Assembly (NCBI RefSeq): GCF_000233715.2
Contig: NC_021184.1
Coordinates: 4,584,001 to 4,648,000 of the forward strand
DNA: 64,000 nt
Reading direction: 5' to 3'
DNA from: Desulfoscipio gibsoniae DSM 7213
GTDB taxonomy: Bacteria > Bacillota > Desulfotomaculia > Desulfotomaculales > Desulfallaceae
A program made the position numbers and the translations under genes. This document shows positions 1-8,637 of this stretch, one piece after another. A model generated the notes under the pieces. That model did no database searches, was not told the origin of the DNA, and saw nothing but the letters and a program-made list of their open reading frames with translations. Position 1 is the stretch's first letter. Each line of letters opens with the position of its first letter.

Positions 1-600
1 GGCTTCACCAATAGTGGCAATGAGGGCAGACTTATCAACCACTACTGGACTGGTATCACCCGGTACCCTACTGAACCAACTTTCAAATCCAGTGAAACCC
101 TGCCCGTCTTCGTCTGCTGTGTGCTTCCACTCACCGTCATGCACTCTGGCCATAAAGGTAAACTTCACTTTAGGGGTTTTGTGTTCTACGTTGTCCTTTT
201 TAGTGGAGAAGTCCTCGGCCATGGGCTGGGCTACTCCTTTTAAGAGCCAGACATAGCGGTACTTGCCGTTGGACTTAAGACTCTTGAAACCTAAAGCAAT
301 ATGAGGCGGAACGTCGGTAGCCTTTTCAATGAGCACCCCGTTTTTCAACTCATTGCCTAAAAGTTTGGCCCGGATAGTTAAGGGTAGTTCCGCCGTTTCT
401 ATTTCCACATCCACCTTGCCTAAAGCCGATACCGATTCCCACAGCTGGTCATCAGCGTAAAGCTCCTGAGTATTCACCGCCGGGTTGATAGTGGCGTTAA
501 TGGCTCCCACCAAGGCTTCGGTGGGTTCATAGGTTAACTCATCTTTAGTATCTGCGGTAAGAATAGCAAAGTGTAAATCATTTAATCCTACTTGTGCCAT
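1..600 (-). CDS. Phage major tail (tube) protein, C-terminus cut by window edge
   Basis: The frame is open from an ATG at 600 to the left edge (200 codons, no stop), so the gene is partial at its 3' end. It starts MAQVGLNDLHFAILTAD and resembles phi13-type major tail proteins, which polymerise into the tail tube. An AAGGAGG site precedes the ATG, whose neighbour is the stop codon of the upstream gene, so translation is probably coupled. The last visible residues (VVVDKSALIATIGEA) match the start of the FIVAR-like module repeated in the head fibre gene at 1944-2630, so this protein probably carries a C-terminal display domain. Family assignment is by resemblance and by position after the head-tail connector genes. 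Confidence 0.8.
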   Translation of the reverse strand, partial: MAQVGLNDLHFAILTADTKDELTYEPTEALVGAINATINPAVNTQELYADDQLWESVSALGKVDVEIETAELPLTIRAKLLGNELKNGVLIEKATDVPPHIALGFKSLKSNGKYRYVWLLKGVAQPMAEDFSTKKDNVEHKTPKVKFTFMARVHDGEWKHTADEDGQGFTGFESWFSRVPGDTSPVVVDKSALIATIGEA

Positions 601-927
601 CTACAGCACCTCCTTAAAAAATCGCATGGCTTTGTGATAAATTCCTAAATCCTGTTCGTACAGGTCATAAAAGTTCTGTTTGGTAAAACCGGCAGTCAGC
701 ATCTTTTGATGGATTGATTTGACTAAATCTGTGTAATCGGTTTTGCTCCACACATCAACTTGCACATAATGGCCAGTAATTAACTCCGCATCATCGGCAT
801 GCTGCTCCGGTTTATCCAGGTAGGTGAAAAAGGTGATGTAGCTATCGGCTTTGCCTGTGTAGTTTTGGAATTGTACCGGTACTCCTATATCCTTTAAAGC
901 CGTTATTATATTTTGGTTCATGCTCAT
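601..927 (-). CDS. Phage tail-completion (terminator-like) protein
   Basis: 108 residues, beginning MSMNQNIITALKDIGVPV. It lies between the HK97 gp10-like gene (4-bp overlap) and the major tail protein gene, the usual place of the tail terminator/DUF3168-like protein that caps the tail tube at the head interface. No catalytic motif is seen. Role is inferred mainly from gene order, with weak sequence support. Confidence 0.7.
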   Translation of the reverse strand: MSMNQNIITALKDIGVPVQFQNYTGKADSYITFFTYLDKPEQHADDAELITGHYVQVDVWSKTDYTDLVKSIHQKMLTAGFTKQNFYDLYEQDLGIYHKAMRFFKEVL

Positions 928-1295
928 AGGCCCAGCCCCCTTCGCAGTTCTTCCTTGATGGTTGCTGTGGCCCGGTCTTTACCGTTTTCATAGCCCGGTG
1001 CCATGAAGGGTTTAGCTCTCATTTTGACAGTTCCCAGTTCCAGAAATTTGCCATAATAGGCTTCCTTACTCGGCCCCACTGCTACATACTTAACCCCATC
1101 CTGGGTTCTCACACCGGAAACGGTAATGCTTTCTTTTAGCTTGCCAGTCCGCACTGGAGTTTCGTTTTGGATGGCCTCTTGCATTACAGCACCGGCTTCT
1201 TTTAAGGCTTTGTTTTCTATTTTCTTGCCCTCGCTGCCCAGCCTTTGAACGGCATTGATGAGGGCTTCCAAGCCCTCTAACTCTACCCTAGCCAC
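924..1295 (-). CDS. HK97 gp10-family head-tail component
   Basis: 123 residues. The pattern VRTGKLKESITVSG followed by a KFLELGT-x-x-MRAKPFMAPG segment is the hallmark of the HK97 gp10/putative tail-component family. These small proteins act in head-tail joining or as the tail completion protein. Overlaps both neighbours by 4-8 bp, as expected in a translationally coupled morphogenesis operon. Confidence 0.85.
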   Translation of the reverse strand: MARVELEGLEALINAVQRLGSEGKKIENKALKEAGAVMQEAIQNETPVRTGKLKESITVSGVRTQDGVKYVAVGPSKEAYYGKFLELGTVKMRAKPFMAPGYENGKDRATATIKEELRRGLGL

Positions 1296-1620
1296 TGCTT
1301 ACCACCTCCAGTGCTTTGATTTCCAGATACCGGTTTTGATATTTGATGTTGTCAATAGCGGTGATGTTGTACTGTTTGCCTTGAAAAACAATCCGCATGG
1401 TGGTATCCAGACCCGTTAAATACCTAATGGTAAACTTCACCGTATTCTCTGCCTGGACAGCGGCGGCAGCAAAGTACTCCCGGCCATGCAGGTTGCTCAC
1501 TGCCGCCCATACGGTCTTGAAATCCTCCCAGGTTTCTACCTCAAAGCCGTTCTCATTGACGCTAGTGGTAAGTTTCTGGAAAGTTATCCGGTGTCTTAAA
1601 TCCCCAATCTCCACCTGCAT
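1288..1620 (-). CDS. Phage head closure (head-tail adaptor) protein
   Basis: About 110 residues; MQVEIGDLRHRITFQKLTT is typical of the SPP1 gp16/head-tail adaptor family (IGxLRHRIxFQ), followed by a WAAVSNLHGREYFAA segment common to the family. The reading frame could start at a GTG at 1623, but the ATG at 1620 overlapping the upstream TGA is the more natural start. Closes the capsid after DNA packaging. Confidence 0.85.
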   Translation of the reverse strand: MQVEIGDLRHRITFQKLTTSVNENGFEVETWEDFKTVWAAVSNLHGREYFAAAAVQAENTVKFTIRYLTGLDTTMRIVFQGKQYNITAIDNIKYQNRYLEIKALEVVSSG

Positions 1621-1922
1621 CACCAGCTTTCCCGGCGAAGGTTTGCCAGTATCAGTTTCATCACATTTACGGTTTCAGCCATGCCGCCGCCTTCGTTTTT
1701 AAGATAATAGTGGGTTCCTTCCCTTTTTTCATACAGATTGGCCACACAGTACAAAACCGCTTGCCTGACTACCGCCGGTATTTCTTCAAACTCCGACAAG
1801 GGGTATCTTAAGATATCCTCGCAAATTTCCACGGCGGTAGAAATAAAATTAGTGATGAGTGTATCTTCCTCATCACCGTCTATCCTTAAATACAGTTTTA
1901 CTTCTTCCAGGGTTACCACCAT
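1620..1922 (-). CDS. Head-tail connector (gp6-like) protein
   Basis: 100 residues starting MVVTLEEVKLYLRIDGDEEDTL, the classic opening of the phage gp6-like/DNA-packaging connector family (xLxxVKxxLRIDxDxxDxxL). Mostly helical and forms a ring below the portal. A GAGGTGGTGAG site precedes the ATG. Ends in overlap with the head closure gene. Confidence 0.88.
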   Translation of the reverse strand: MVVTLEEVKLYLRIDGDEEDTLITNFISTAVEICEDILRYPLSEFEEIPAVVRQAVLYCVANLYEKREGTHYYLKNEGGGMAETVNVMKLILANLRRESW

Positions 1923-1943
1923 ACACTCACCACCTCCCGCTGT

Positions 1944-2630
1944 TTATTCCGTGATGACCGCTGCTTCAAAGGTGGATACCGCCGTAGCTAAAGCAGTCAC
2001 AGCATCGTCTACATTGGTTTGGGTGGCATCAGCGTTTTCCACTACTGCCTGTGCTGCACCAATGGCAGTTTCAAAAGCAGTAACAGCCTCTTGCGGATAT
2101 TGGCCAGGCTCGGAGCCCACCTGAGCACCATCCAGTATATCTTGAGCGGCAGCAATAGCCGCTCGAAGAACAGATTTATCTACAGTGATTACTGCTGCTT
2201 CAAAGGTGGATACCGCAGTTGTTAATGCTGCAAGCGCAGTACTAACTTCGTTTTGGGTAGCACCTGTATCATCCACCACACCTAGGGCAGCTTCAATGGC
2301 GCTCTCAAAAGTATCGTAGGCAGCTTGCGGATATTCCCCAACATCCTCGCCAACCACTGCACTATCTAAAAGTTCCAAAGCTGCGGTGATGGCCGCTTCA
2401 AGTGCTGATTTATCCACCACCATCAGACCGGCAGCAAAAAGCCGCCCCAAGAGGGAGTTGAAATCCTCTTTTAGAGCGGCAACAGTGCTGGCTTCACTGT
2501 TAGTTTGGCCTAGTGCTGGTTTTAGTTCGGTTCCCTTGAAGGTGAGCTTACCACCAGCTGTAATCTCCAGCTGGCCACCCACCACCCATTTCTGCCCGCC
2601 TTGTTCGTGATAGTTTTTAACATTACTCAT
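1944..2630 (-). CDS. Phage head fibre-like protein with two FIVAR repeats
   Basis: 228 residues. The first ~45 residues (QKWVVGGQLEITAGGKLTFKG) resemble the head fibre protein family. Residues 71-149 and 150-228 are two near-identical FIVAR-type modules of about 78 residues, each running from VDKS-x-L to TFEAAVIT with internal GQYPQ/GEYPQ and ATQ motifs. FIVAR modules occur on bacterial surface proteins that bind glycans or host matrix. It sits directly after the capsid gene, so it is likely a decoration or fibre protein on the capsid exterior. The same module begins at the end of the visible tail-tube protein. Function as adhesion domain is inference. Confidence 0.75.
   Translation of the reverse strand: MSNVKNYHEQGGQKWVVGGQLEITAGGKLTFKGTELKPALGQTNSEASTVAALKEDFNSLLGRLFAAGLMVVDKSALEAAITAALELLDSAVVGEDVGEYPQAAYDTFESAIEAALGVVDDTGATQNEVSTALAALTTAVSTFEAAVITVDKSVLRAAIAAAQDILDGAQVGSEPGQYPQEAVTAFETAIGAAQAVVENADATQTNVDDAVTALATAVSTFEAAVITE
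1947..2420 (-). repeat. Two tandem FIVAR-coding repeats
   Basis: Two direct repeats of about 237 bp (roughly 2184-2420 and 1947-2183) inside the head fibre gene; a stretch such as ACTGCTGCTTCAAAGGTGG recurs at matching positions near 1970 and 2190. They encode the two 78-residue modules. Confidence 0.8.
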
Positions 2631-2640
2631 CTACCATCAC

Positions 2641-3825
2641 CTACGCTTTCACCTTGAGAATTTTAATGGCTTCTTTAAGGATCAGCTTGCCATCCACCCG
2701 CTGCGCTGCCCTAAACCCTACTTGACCGGTGGCGGCATAGAGTTCGTTCAGCCTTTGAAAAATCCTTCCCTGACGGTCAGCAATCCAGTAGTAGCCCATA
2801 TCACCGAAGGCGATCACTTTTTCCCCAGCGGCAATGGTGGGCACATAAGCCGAGGTCTTGACGGGACGGTTTAACAAAGTGTCCGGGTCGCCTGCAGTGA
2901 GGGAGGGCTGCCACAGGTACACACCGTTACCGTCTTTTAGTTTCCTGATTTCCTTCACCGTGGCATCGTTCATGATAAAGACAGCCTTCTTGCGGTAGGG
3001 GGCTTTTAGGGAATAAAAGAGGTCGAAAACCTCATCCGCTTTAAGAGTAGCCCCGGCAGTGGTTGCTCCAATCTCCCCGCCACTGTCATTGTCAAAGATG
3101 CCGGTGGGTTTCCCCTCACCATCCCCGATTAAAAAGGCTTCTTCTTCCTTGGCCCCAATGCGGCGAGCGAATTCTTTAGCAATGTAGCTTTCCAGGTTAA
3201 AGACGCTGTCGTTTAATAGTTCTTCGGAAACCTTAATCATGGTGGCCACCTTGTAGGCCCCAATGGATACCTGGTCAAAAGCATCATCTTTATCCTGATA
3301 CGGCCCTTCTTCATCTACCCAGGTGGCCACCCCCTTGGAAGCTACCACCGGGATTTTCCGGTCACCGGTAGAGGTGGTAATTACTTTAGCCAGTGTACGC
3401 ATGATGTTTTCTTCTTCCAAGGCTTCAATCAAGGTGCGTTCGAACTCATCAGGCACCAAATATCCACCCTCAGTGCCGTCACCGCCAATGGTTAAAGCGT
3501 TTCTGGCCTCATAGCTATTGCGGTTGCGCATATACTGCCAGAAAGCCTTATCGTATTCATTGGAAGCCCGGCCTTTAGGCTCATCACCAGGAATAGTTTT
3601 TAATGCTGTGCTGGTGGCCTTGGAAAGCTCAAGGTCAATGGCGGTTTGACGTTCCAGGCGTTCAATCTCTTTACCTAAATTGACAACTTCGGTTTCCATT
3701 TTCTCATAAGTGGCGGTATCCTCAGCAGAGAGAAGACCGTTTTCACCACGCTTTTCATCCAGGAAGGCCTTGGCTTGTTCCCACACTTTAGTCCGCTTTT
3801 CCCGCAGTTCGATAATTTTACTCAT
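2641..3825 (-). CDS. HK97-fold major capsid protein
   Basis: 394 residues. Residues 1 to ~95 are a charged coiled-coil delta/scaffold domain (KIIELREKRTKVWEQAKAF). From about residue 110 the HK97 fold begins, with typical segments NALTIGGDGTEGGYLVPDEF, EEEAFLIGDGEGKPTGIF and the C-terminal FGDMGYYWIADR and VGFRAAQRVDGKL. The delta domain is normally removed by the prohead protease encoded just upstream (3832-4530). Start ATG has an AGGGAGGTAATAT leader. Full length for the family. Confidence 0.95.
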   Translation of the reverse strand: MSKIIELREKRTKVWEQAKAFLDEKRGENGLLSAEDTATYEKMETEVVNLGKEIERLERQTAIDLELSKATSTALKTIPGDEPKGRASNEYDKAFWQYMRNRNSYEARNALTIGGDGTEGGYLVPDEFERTLIEALEEENIMRTLAKVITTSTGDRKIPVVASKGVATWVDEEGPYQDKDDAFDQVSIGAYKVATMIKVSEELLNDSVFNLESYIAKEFARRIGAKEEEAFLIGDGEGKPTGIFDNDSGGEIGATTAGATLKADEVFDLFYSLKAPYRKKAVFIMNDATVKEIRKLKDGNGVYLWQPSLTAGDPDTLLNRPVKTSAYVPTIAAGEKVIAFGDMGYYWIADRQGRIFQRLNELYAATGQVGFRAAQRVDGKLILKEAIKILKVKA

Positions 3826-3831
3826 GGTATA

Positions 3832-4530
3832 TTACCTCCCTTTTATTAGTTCCAGCCGTTTAATTAGCTGTTCGTATGGAATGCCATCGTTGTTTACTGG
3901 TTTAGGTTGAGCCTTGACCGGTGGTAGTTTCCGCATCAGTGCATTGACCACTGTTACCCGGTCAAACATGAAGTCAGTGACTTGGGCTGGCGGCTCACTG
4001 TAAAGGATCTCGTCAGCAAAACCAAGCTCCACCGCTTTATTGGCGCTCATCCAGGTTTCAGCGTCCATCATCTTAGCGATCTGCTTCCTGGGTAGTCTGG
4101 CCTTGGCTTCAAAGGCATTAATGATGGCTTCCTTCACCTCGGACAGCATCTCGATTCCCTTTTGCATGTCAGATTCTTCGCCCCAAACAAAAGTGGCTGG
4201 ATTGTGGATCATAAGCATAGAAGTGGGGGACATACAAACCATATCGCCCGCCATGGCAATTACCGCTGCAGCGCTGGCGGCAATACCGTCAATTTTAATC
4301 AGCACTTGGCCGCTGTATTCTTTGAGCATGGTGTAGATTTGGCTGGCTGCAAAAAAGTCCCCGCCTGGTGAGTTGATATAAACTGTGATGTCACCGGTTG
4401 CTGCTTCCAGCTCTTTTTTAAATTCCTTGGGGCTTACTTCATCTTCAAACCAACTCTCCGGGGCAATATAGCCATCCAGGTAGAGGGTTCTCTCGCCTTC
4501 GTTTTTAATCCAGTTCCAGAATTTATTCAT
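3832..4530 (-). CDS. ClpP-like prohead (head maturation) protease
   Basis: 232 residues counted from the ATG at 4530 (MNKFWNWIKN), chosen because a GGAGGACACAG site precedes it; the frame is open further upstream. S14/ClpP-type fold: YINSPGGD oxyanion segment at 51-58, catalytic Ser86 in DGIAASAAAV, His109 in SMLMIHNP. Cleaves the capsid scaffold domain during head maturation. Overlaps the portal stop by a few bases. Confidence 0.93.
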   Translation of the reverse strand: MNKFWNWIKNEGERTLYLDGYIAPESWFEDEVSPKEFKKELEAATGDITVYINSPGGDFFAASQIYTMLKEYSGQVLIKIDGIAASAAAVIAMAGDMVCMSPTSMLMIHNPATFVWGEESDMQKGIEMLSEVKEAIINAFEAKARLPRKQIAKMMDAETWMSANKAVELGFADEILYSEPPAQVTDFMFDRVTVVNALMRKLPPVKAQPKPVNNDGIPYEQLIKRLELIKGR

Positions 4531-5815
4531 CTGTGTCCTCCTTTCTGTATTTTTCAGTCCAAGCCCCGGCATCAGCCATGTCCACGAAATTTCCGTTGAC
4601 TAAATATTTATTTCCGCCTAGCTCATCCGGGATTAGGTTCATGGATTCTAGCTCTCGAATGTCGTTCGCTGACATGATGCCATTTTGCCGCATGGTCTGG
4701 TAAAAGGCGGCCCGTGATTGAGCATCTCCCCTGAGCCTGCCGTTAAGGTTGAACTTGACCAGATATTGCTGTTTTTCTCCACCAAGGAACAAGGCCTTTT
4801 GCATGGCCTGTTCAAAGCGGGCCACCCAAGGAACAATGGTGTTGTCGATAAAACTGATGCTTTGGCTTTCAATGTTGCTAAAGGTTGCCCGCTCTAAATT
4901 AGCCACTAGGTGAGGGGGTACCCTGAATATCCGACATATTTCCTCAATCTGAAACTTCCTGGTCTCCAAAAACTGTGCTTGCTCCGGTGGCATACTCAGG
5001 GTCTTGACGCTCATACCTTCTTCCAGCACCGCTACCTTGTGAGCATTTTCGCTGCCCCTGTAAATCTGGTTCCAGCTGTCACGGATTTTAGCCGGGTCTT
5101 TTAATATGCCGGGATGTTCTAATACCACACTTGGCCGGGCATCGTTGGCAAAAAGTTTGGAGCCGTATTCTTCTGTGGCCAGTGCCATTCCGATGGCATT
5201 CTTGGCCATGGCAATCGGGGAATAGCCCACCAAGCCATCAAAGCTAAGGCCCGGAATGTGCAGCACTTCTTCCCGGCGCAGTAAATACTCCCGGCCTTCT
5301 TTTTGGTAACGGTAGTACAGCTCTCCTTGTTCTGTGCGGCCAACATCCATGCGATCCGGCAGCAGGGGATATAAACCGATGACCCTACCCCGGCCATCCC
5401 TGATAATCTGAGCGTAAGCATTGCCCCAAAGTAAAAGATGACCCATCAGTGTTTCTCTGAACACAAATGAAGTCATCTCGGGGTTGGGCTCATCATGGAG
5501 CAGGTAATATAAATTGTGATCCATGGCTTTTTCCTTCCCTTGGCCTGTGCGCCGGTAAACGTGGAGGGGTAGGGAGGCTATGGTTTCCGAGAGTACCCGC
5601 ACACAGGCATAAACTGCTGATGTGGCCATAGCTGTGCGCTCGTTGACGGTTTTACCGCTAGGTGTGGGGCCAAAGAAAAAAGCCTGGGTATTTTGCCAGA
5701 AGCTGTTCCTAGGACTGGCTCTGGACTTAAACAGGTTTGATAGAATAGGTATTTTCAGAATCTCACCCCCCTTAAAATGAGCATGAAAAAAGCACCTCGG
5801 TTGAGATGCCCTCAT
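4523..5815 (-). CDS. Phage portal protein (HK97/PBSX-type, SPP1 gp6-like)
   Basis: Up to 430 residues; motifs VYACVRVLSETIASLPLHVYRR, HNLYYLLHDEPNPEMTSF and QFLETRKFQIEEICRIFRVPPHL are diagnostic for HK97-type portals, the dodecameric ring through which DNA is packaged. The ATG at 5815 gives an atypical 18-residue extension. A strong AAGGGGGG site around 5766-5775 instead points to a CTG or ATT start about residue 19-20 (LKIPILSNLF), so the true start may be a rare codon. The toxin gene ends only 12 bp upstream. Confidence 0.93.
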   Translation of the reverse strand: MRASQPRCFFHAHFKGGEILKIPILSNLFKSRASPRNSFWQNTQAFFFGPTPSGKTVNERTAMATSAVYACVRVLSETIASLPLHVYRRTGQGKEKAMDHNLYYLLHDEPNPEMTSFVFRETLMGHLLLWGNAYAQIIRDGRGRVIGLYPLLPDRMDVGRTEQGELYYRYQKEGREYLLRREEVLHIPGLSFDGLVGYSPIAMAKNAIGMALATEEYGSKLFANDARPSVVLEHPGILKDPAKIRDSWNQIYRGSENAHKVAVLEEGMSVKTLSMPPEQAQFLETRKFQIEEICRIFRVPPHLVANLERATFSNIESQSISFIDNTIVPWVARFEQAMQKALFLGGEKQQYLVKFNLNGRLRGDAQSRAAFYQTMRQNGIMSANDIRELESMNLIPDELGGNKYLVNGNFVDMADAGAWTEKYRKEDTDE

Positions 5816-5827
5816 GAACCTTAATAT

Positions 5828-6160
5828 TTAAATTTTTGTGCTTGACAGTTGCAGTTCTATATTACGCCCACCATACATTATCCTCACTACTGCAACCAGT
5901 TTTTCTTCTTCAACTACCACATAAAACACCAGGTAATTATCTACCGGAAGGACCCTCAAACCCCTACTGTGCCAAGGTTCTTTTTGGTAAAGTTTATGCC
6001 TGAGGGGCATTTCATCCAGGCCATTAATCGCATCCATGATTCTGTCTGTTTGATTTTTTGCGGTTTCCGGCACAGATAAATTTATGGCAATGTATCTGTA
6101 GATATTTATAAGATCCTGTTCGGATTCTTCTGTATAGATGATCCTATAGCCCATGGCCAT
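5828..6160 (-). CDS. RelE/ParE-family toxin
   Basis: 110 residues; YRIIYTEESEQDLINIYRYI at the N-terminus and LRVLPVDNYLVFYVVVEEEKLVAVVRIMYGGRNIE at the C-terminus are the RelE/ParE plasmid-stabilisation toxin signature. It overlaps the antitoxin gene by 17 bp (start at 6160 or 6154). Such toxins cut mRNA at the ribosome or poison gyrase; which applies cannot be told here. Placed between terminase and portal genes, an unusual position. Confidence 0.9.
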   Translation of the reverse strand: MAMGYRIIYTEESEQDLINIYRYIAINLSVPETAKNQTDRIMDAINGLDEMPLRHKLYQKEPWHSRGLRVLPVDNYLVFYVVVEEEKLVAVVRIMYGGRNIELQLSSTKI

Positions 6161-6455
6161 ATTCCTTACCCATACGTTCGGCTACCTTATCCGCAGATAC
6201 AACCCTGCCTGCTTTCAAATCACCTAGTCCCTTTTCAATTTCATGGTTAAATTCTTCAGGCGTTAAATCCCCAAATGCAAGGGGTCTGTTATGTGTAATC
6301 TTAACTTCAAAGGGCAGCCCGTTTTGTAAAACAACCTGCCTTAAAAAAATATTGATGGCGTTTGACATGGGTATGCCAAGTTTATTCAACACCATTTCCG
6401 CCTGTTCTTTTATTTCCGGCTCAACCCGAGCAAAAATACTTGTGGTTTTGGACAT
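6144..6455 (-). CDS. RelB/DinJ-family antitoxin
   Basis: 103 residues; MSKTTSIFARVEPEIKEQAE followed by LGIPMSNAINIFLRQVVLQNGLPFEV is the RelB/DinJ ribbon-helix-helix pattern. It neutralises the toxin at 5828-6160 and represses the pair. A GGAGGCGGTATGC leader precedes the ATG, and a canonical promoter with a palindromic operator lies directly upstream (6483-6513). Confidence 0.92.
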   Translation of the reverse strand: MSKTTSIFARVEPEIKEQAEMVLNKLGIPMSNAINIFLRQVVLQNGLPFEVKITHNRPLAFGDLTPEEFNHEIEKGLGDLKAGRVVSADKVAERMGKEYGHGL

Positions 6456-6482
6456 GCATACCGCCTCCTTTATGATATTTAT

Positions 6483-6513
6483 ATTTTACCATTTTGTATT
6501 GCGATATGCAATA
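6483..6513 (-). promoter_or_regulatory. Promoter and palindromic operator of the relBE-like pair
   Basis: On the minus strand a TTGCAT -35 box (6506-6511) and a TAAAAT -10 box (6483-6488) are separated by exactly 17 bp. The 17-bp palindrome TATTGCGATATGCAATA (6497-6513) overlaps the -35 box and is a good candidate binding site for the RHH antitoxin. The toxin-antitoxin unit is thus likely transcribed independently of the phage late operon. Confidence 0.7.
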
Positions 6514-6524
6514 TATCTGCAAGC

Positions 6525-8090
6525 CTAGAACACCACCAGCCCTCTCTCATCATAGACCGATTTATCCTTTTCCACCCCTTCATTCCGGATACACCGGTCT
6601 AGCGCCATAATCATAGCCACCGCACCGTCAATCTTCTCTGTTGATTTGGCTTTGTCCGGCTTGATATTACCGGCAGGGTCGGTGCGAATGTGAATGTTAT
6701 CCATCATCCAAGATAAAACCGGGTGGCCGCCATGAGCGATTCTTTTCTCCAGGGTCAGTTTCATCAGTTCTTTGGTGGGTGGGGACATATCTTTAAAGCC
6801 CTGGCCGAAGGGAACCACGATAAATCCGGCACCCTCTAAGTTCTGCACCATCTGCACAGCACCCCAGCGGTCAAAGGCAATCTCCTGGATGTTGTAATCC
6901 TGGCCCAGCTCTTCGATAAATTTTTCAATAAAGCCGTAGTGGATGACATTACCCTCGGTGGTTAAAAGGTATCCCTGGTTTTGCCAAATATCGTAGGGTA
7001 CATGATCCCGGCGCACTCTAAGGTCTAAGGTTTCCTCCGGCAGCCAAAAGTAGGGGAGAATGTAATACTTGTCGTCCCCATCCACCGGTGGAAACACCAG
7101 CACAAAGGCGGTGATGTCAGTGGAACTGGATAAGTCTAGCCCGCCGAAACAAACCCTGCCTTTAAGCTTTTCTGGGTCTACCGGGAAAGCGCATTTTTCC
7201 CAGGTGTCCATGGGCATCCACTTTATCTGCTGTTTCAGCCACATATTAAGCCGCAGCTGTTTGAATAATGCTTCCTCCGCTGGTTCTTGTTTGGCTTGCA
7301 AGAAATGTTCTCTGACCCGCTCTATTTGAATGGTATGGCCCAGGCTTGGGTTGGCTTTATACCAGTTGGCTTCATCTTCCCAATCGTCATCTTCCTCCAG
7401 ACCATAAATGATAGGCAGGAAAGTGGGGTCAATTCTTCTTCCGGCTAAAATATCCTTGGCCTTGCAATGCATCTCCCAGCCGTAGCCCTGCAGCTTGTTA
7501 CCCGCCGTGGTTAAATAGATAAACAGGGGCTGCTCCCTGGCATCACCGGAACCAGTGGTCAACATCTTGGCCAGGTCAGGGTTTGGATAAGTCCAGATTT
7601 CATCGAGGATAACGCAAGATGGGTTAAGTCCTGACTTGGATTTTACATCTGAACTTAACACCTGATAAAAACTACCGGTTCTAGGGTAGACAATTCTTTT
7701 GGTGGACATGATGGTTTTAGTCACCCTCGAAAGGGTCTGATTACCCTCCACGAAATTAACACTGGTATTGAAAATTATACTGGCCTGTTGCCGGTCGCAA
7801 GCGGCTACATAGACCTCAGCGTTTGGCTCTCCGTCCGCTAGAAGCATATATAGGGCAATGGCAGCGGCGATCGAGGATTTCCCATTTTTCTTTCCAATTT
7901 CTGTATACACGGTTCTATACTGCCGGGTGCCGTCTTCCCTTAAGGTGCCAAAGGTTTGTTTTATTAAATCAAGTTCCCATGGAATTAGCTCAAAAGGCTG
8001 TCCTGCCCATTTACCTTTGGTGTGTTTTAGTTGCCGGATAAAATCGACAACGTGCTTTACCTTTTCTTCGCTGTAGAGCAAGGGCATCAC
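6525..8090 (-). CDS. terL: Phage terminase large subunit
   Basis: 521 residues. ATPase domain: variant Walker A GKKNGKSS at 66-73 and Walker B VILDE ending at Asp163-Glu164. C-terminal RNase H-like nuclease: Asp319 in FGGLDLSSSTD and a late Asp in KIDGAVAMIMALDR. Motor and endonuclease for DNA packaging, docks on the portal. The first codons are GTG ATG at 8090; the GGAGG site is so close that a TTG at 8081 (LLYSEEK) may be the true start. Small subunit lies immediately upstream. Confidence 0.95.
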   Translation of the reverse strand: MMPLLYSEEKVKHVVDFIRQLKHTKGKWAGQPFELIPWELDLIKQTFGTLREDGTRQYRTVYTEIGKKNGKSSIAAAIALYMLLADGEPNAEVYVAACDRQQASIIFNTSVNFVEGNQTLSRVTKTIMSTKRIVYPRTGSFYQVLSSDVKSKSGLNPSCVILDEIWTYPNPDLAKMLTTGSGDAREQPLFIYLTTAGNKLQGYGWEMHCKAKDILAGRRIDPTFLPIIYGLEEDDDWEDEANWYKANPSLGHTIQIERVREHFLQAKQEPAEEALFKQLRLNMWLKQQIKWMPMDTWEKCAFPVDPEKLKGRVCFGGLDLSSSTDITAFVLVFPPVDGDDKYYILPYFWLPEETLDLRVRRDHVPYDIWQNQGYLLTTEGNVIHYGFIEKFIEELGQDYNIQEIAFDRWGAVQMVQNLEGAGFIVVPFGQGFKDMSPPTKELMKLTLEKRIAHGGHPVLSWMMDNIHIRTDPAGNIKPDKAKSTEKIDGAVAMIMALDRCIRNEGVEKDKSVYDERGLVVF

Positions 8091-8109
8091 CTCCGATTAA
8101 AAAAACCTC

Positions 8110-8583
8110 CTACTTCGTTACTGTTAACAGCTTTTCCATGGGGTCGTCCGTGTTTACCGCTTCAGTGTCAACACTAATCCTCGTCCTAGCCGCCGGTGTT
8201 AAACCAAACTCGCTGCAGAAATCCTTCATCACTTTCAGGTAAGTTTGGGCGATGGAGACTTGCGGCACCTGCTGAATGTACCCGGATGGGGTTTTAAAGA
8301 TGGTGCCGTGTTTGCTTAAAAACTCCTCGGCTTCTTTCCACCGGGCGTAGGCCTGACAGTACCCGGCAAAGGCAGCTTTATCCACCAGAGTTAAAAGCCC
8401 CATAGCTTCTAAGGTTTTACTCATCCGCCTCCATTCATTTTTGGCCTCTTGCTCCAGCCATGACGGGCAGCGGGGTGCCTTGTTTTCAGGCTTGGGTTCG
8501 TTTTCATTTAATGGCCTTTTGCCGGGGTTTCCTTCCAGGACTTTAAGTGCGGTGGGTTTGGGTTTTCTTCCCCGTGTCGCCAT
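8110..8583 (-). CDS. terS: Phage terminase small subunit, P27 family
   Basis: 157 residues; MATRGRKPKPTALKVLEGNPGKRPLN is the P27 family opening, followed by P-x-CPSWLEQEAKNEWRRM and a C-terminal FGLTPAARTRISV. Recognises the packaging site and hands DNA to the large subunit. Strong GGAGGTGAAAAGCT leader. Confidence 0.94.
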   Translation of the reverse strand: MATRGRKPKPTALKVLEGNPGKRPLNENEPKPENKAPRCPSWLEQEAKNEWRRMSKTLEAMGLLTLVDKAAFAGYCQAYARWKEAEEFLSKHGTIFKTPSGYIQQVPQVSIAQTYLKVMKDFCSEFGLTPAARTRISVDTEAVNTDDPMEKLLTVTK

Positions 8584-8637
8584 AGCTTTTCACCTCCAAT
8601 TGAAAAAGGAGCCTCACTTGGCCCCTTTGTTTTCTAT

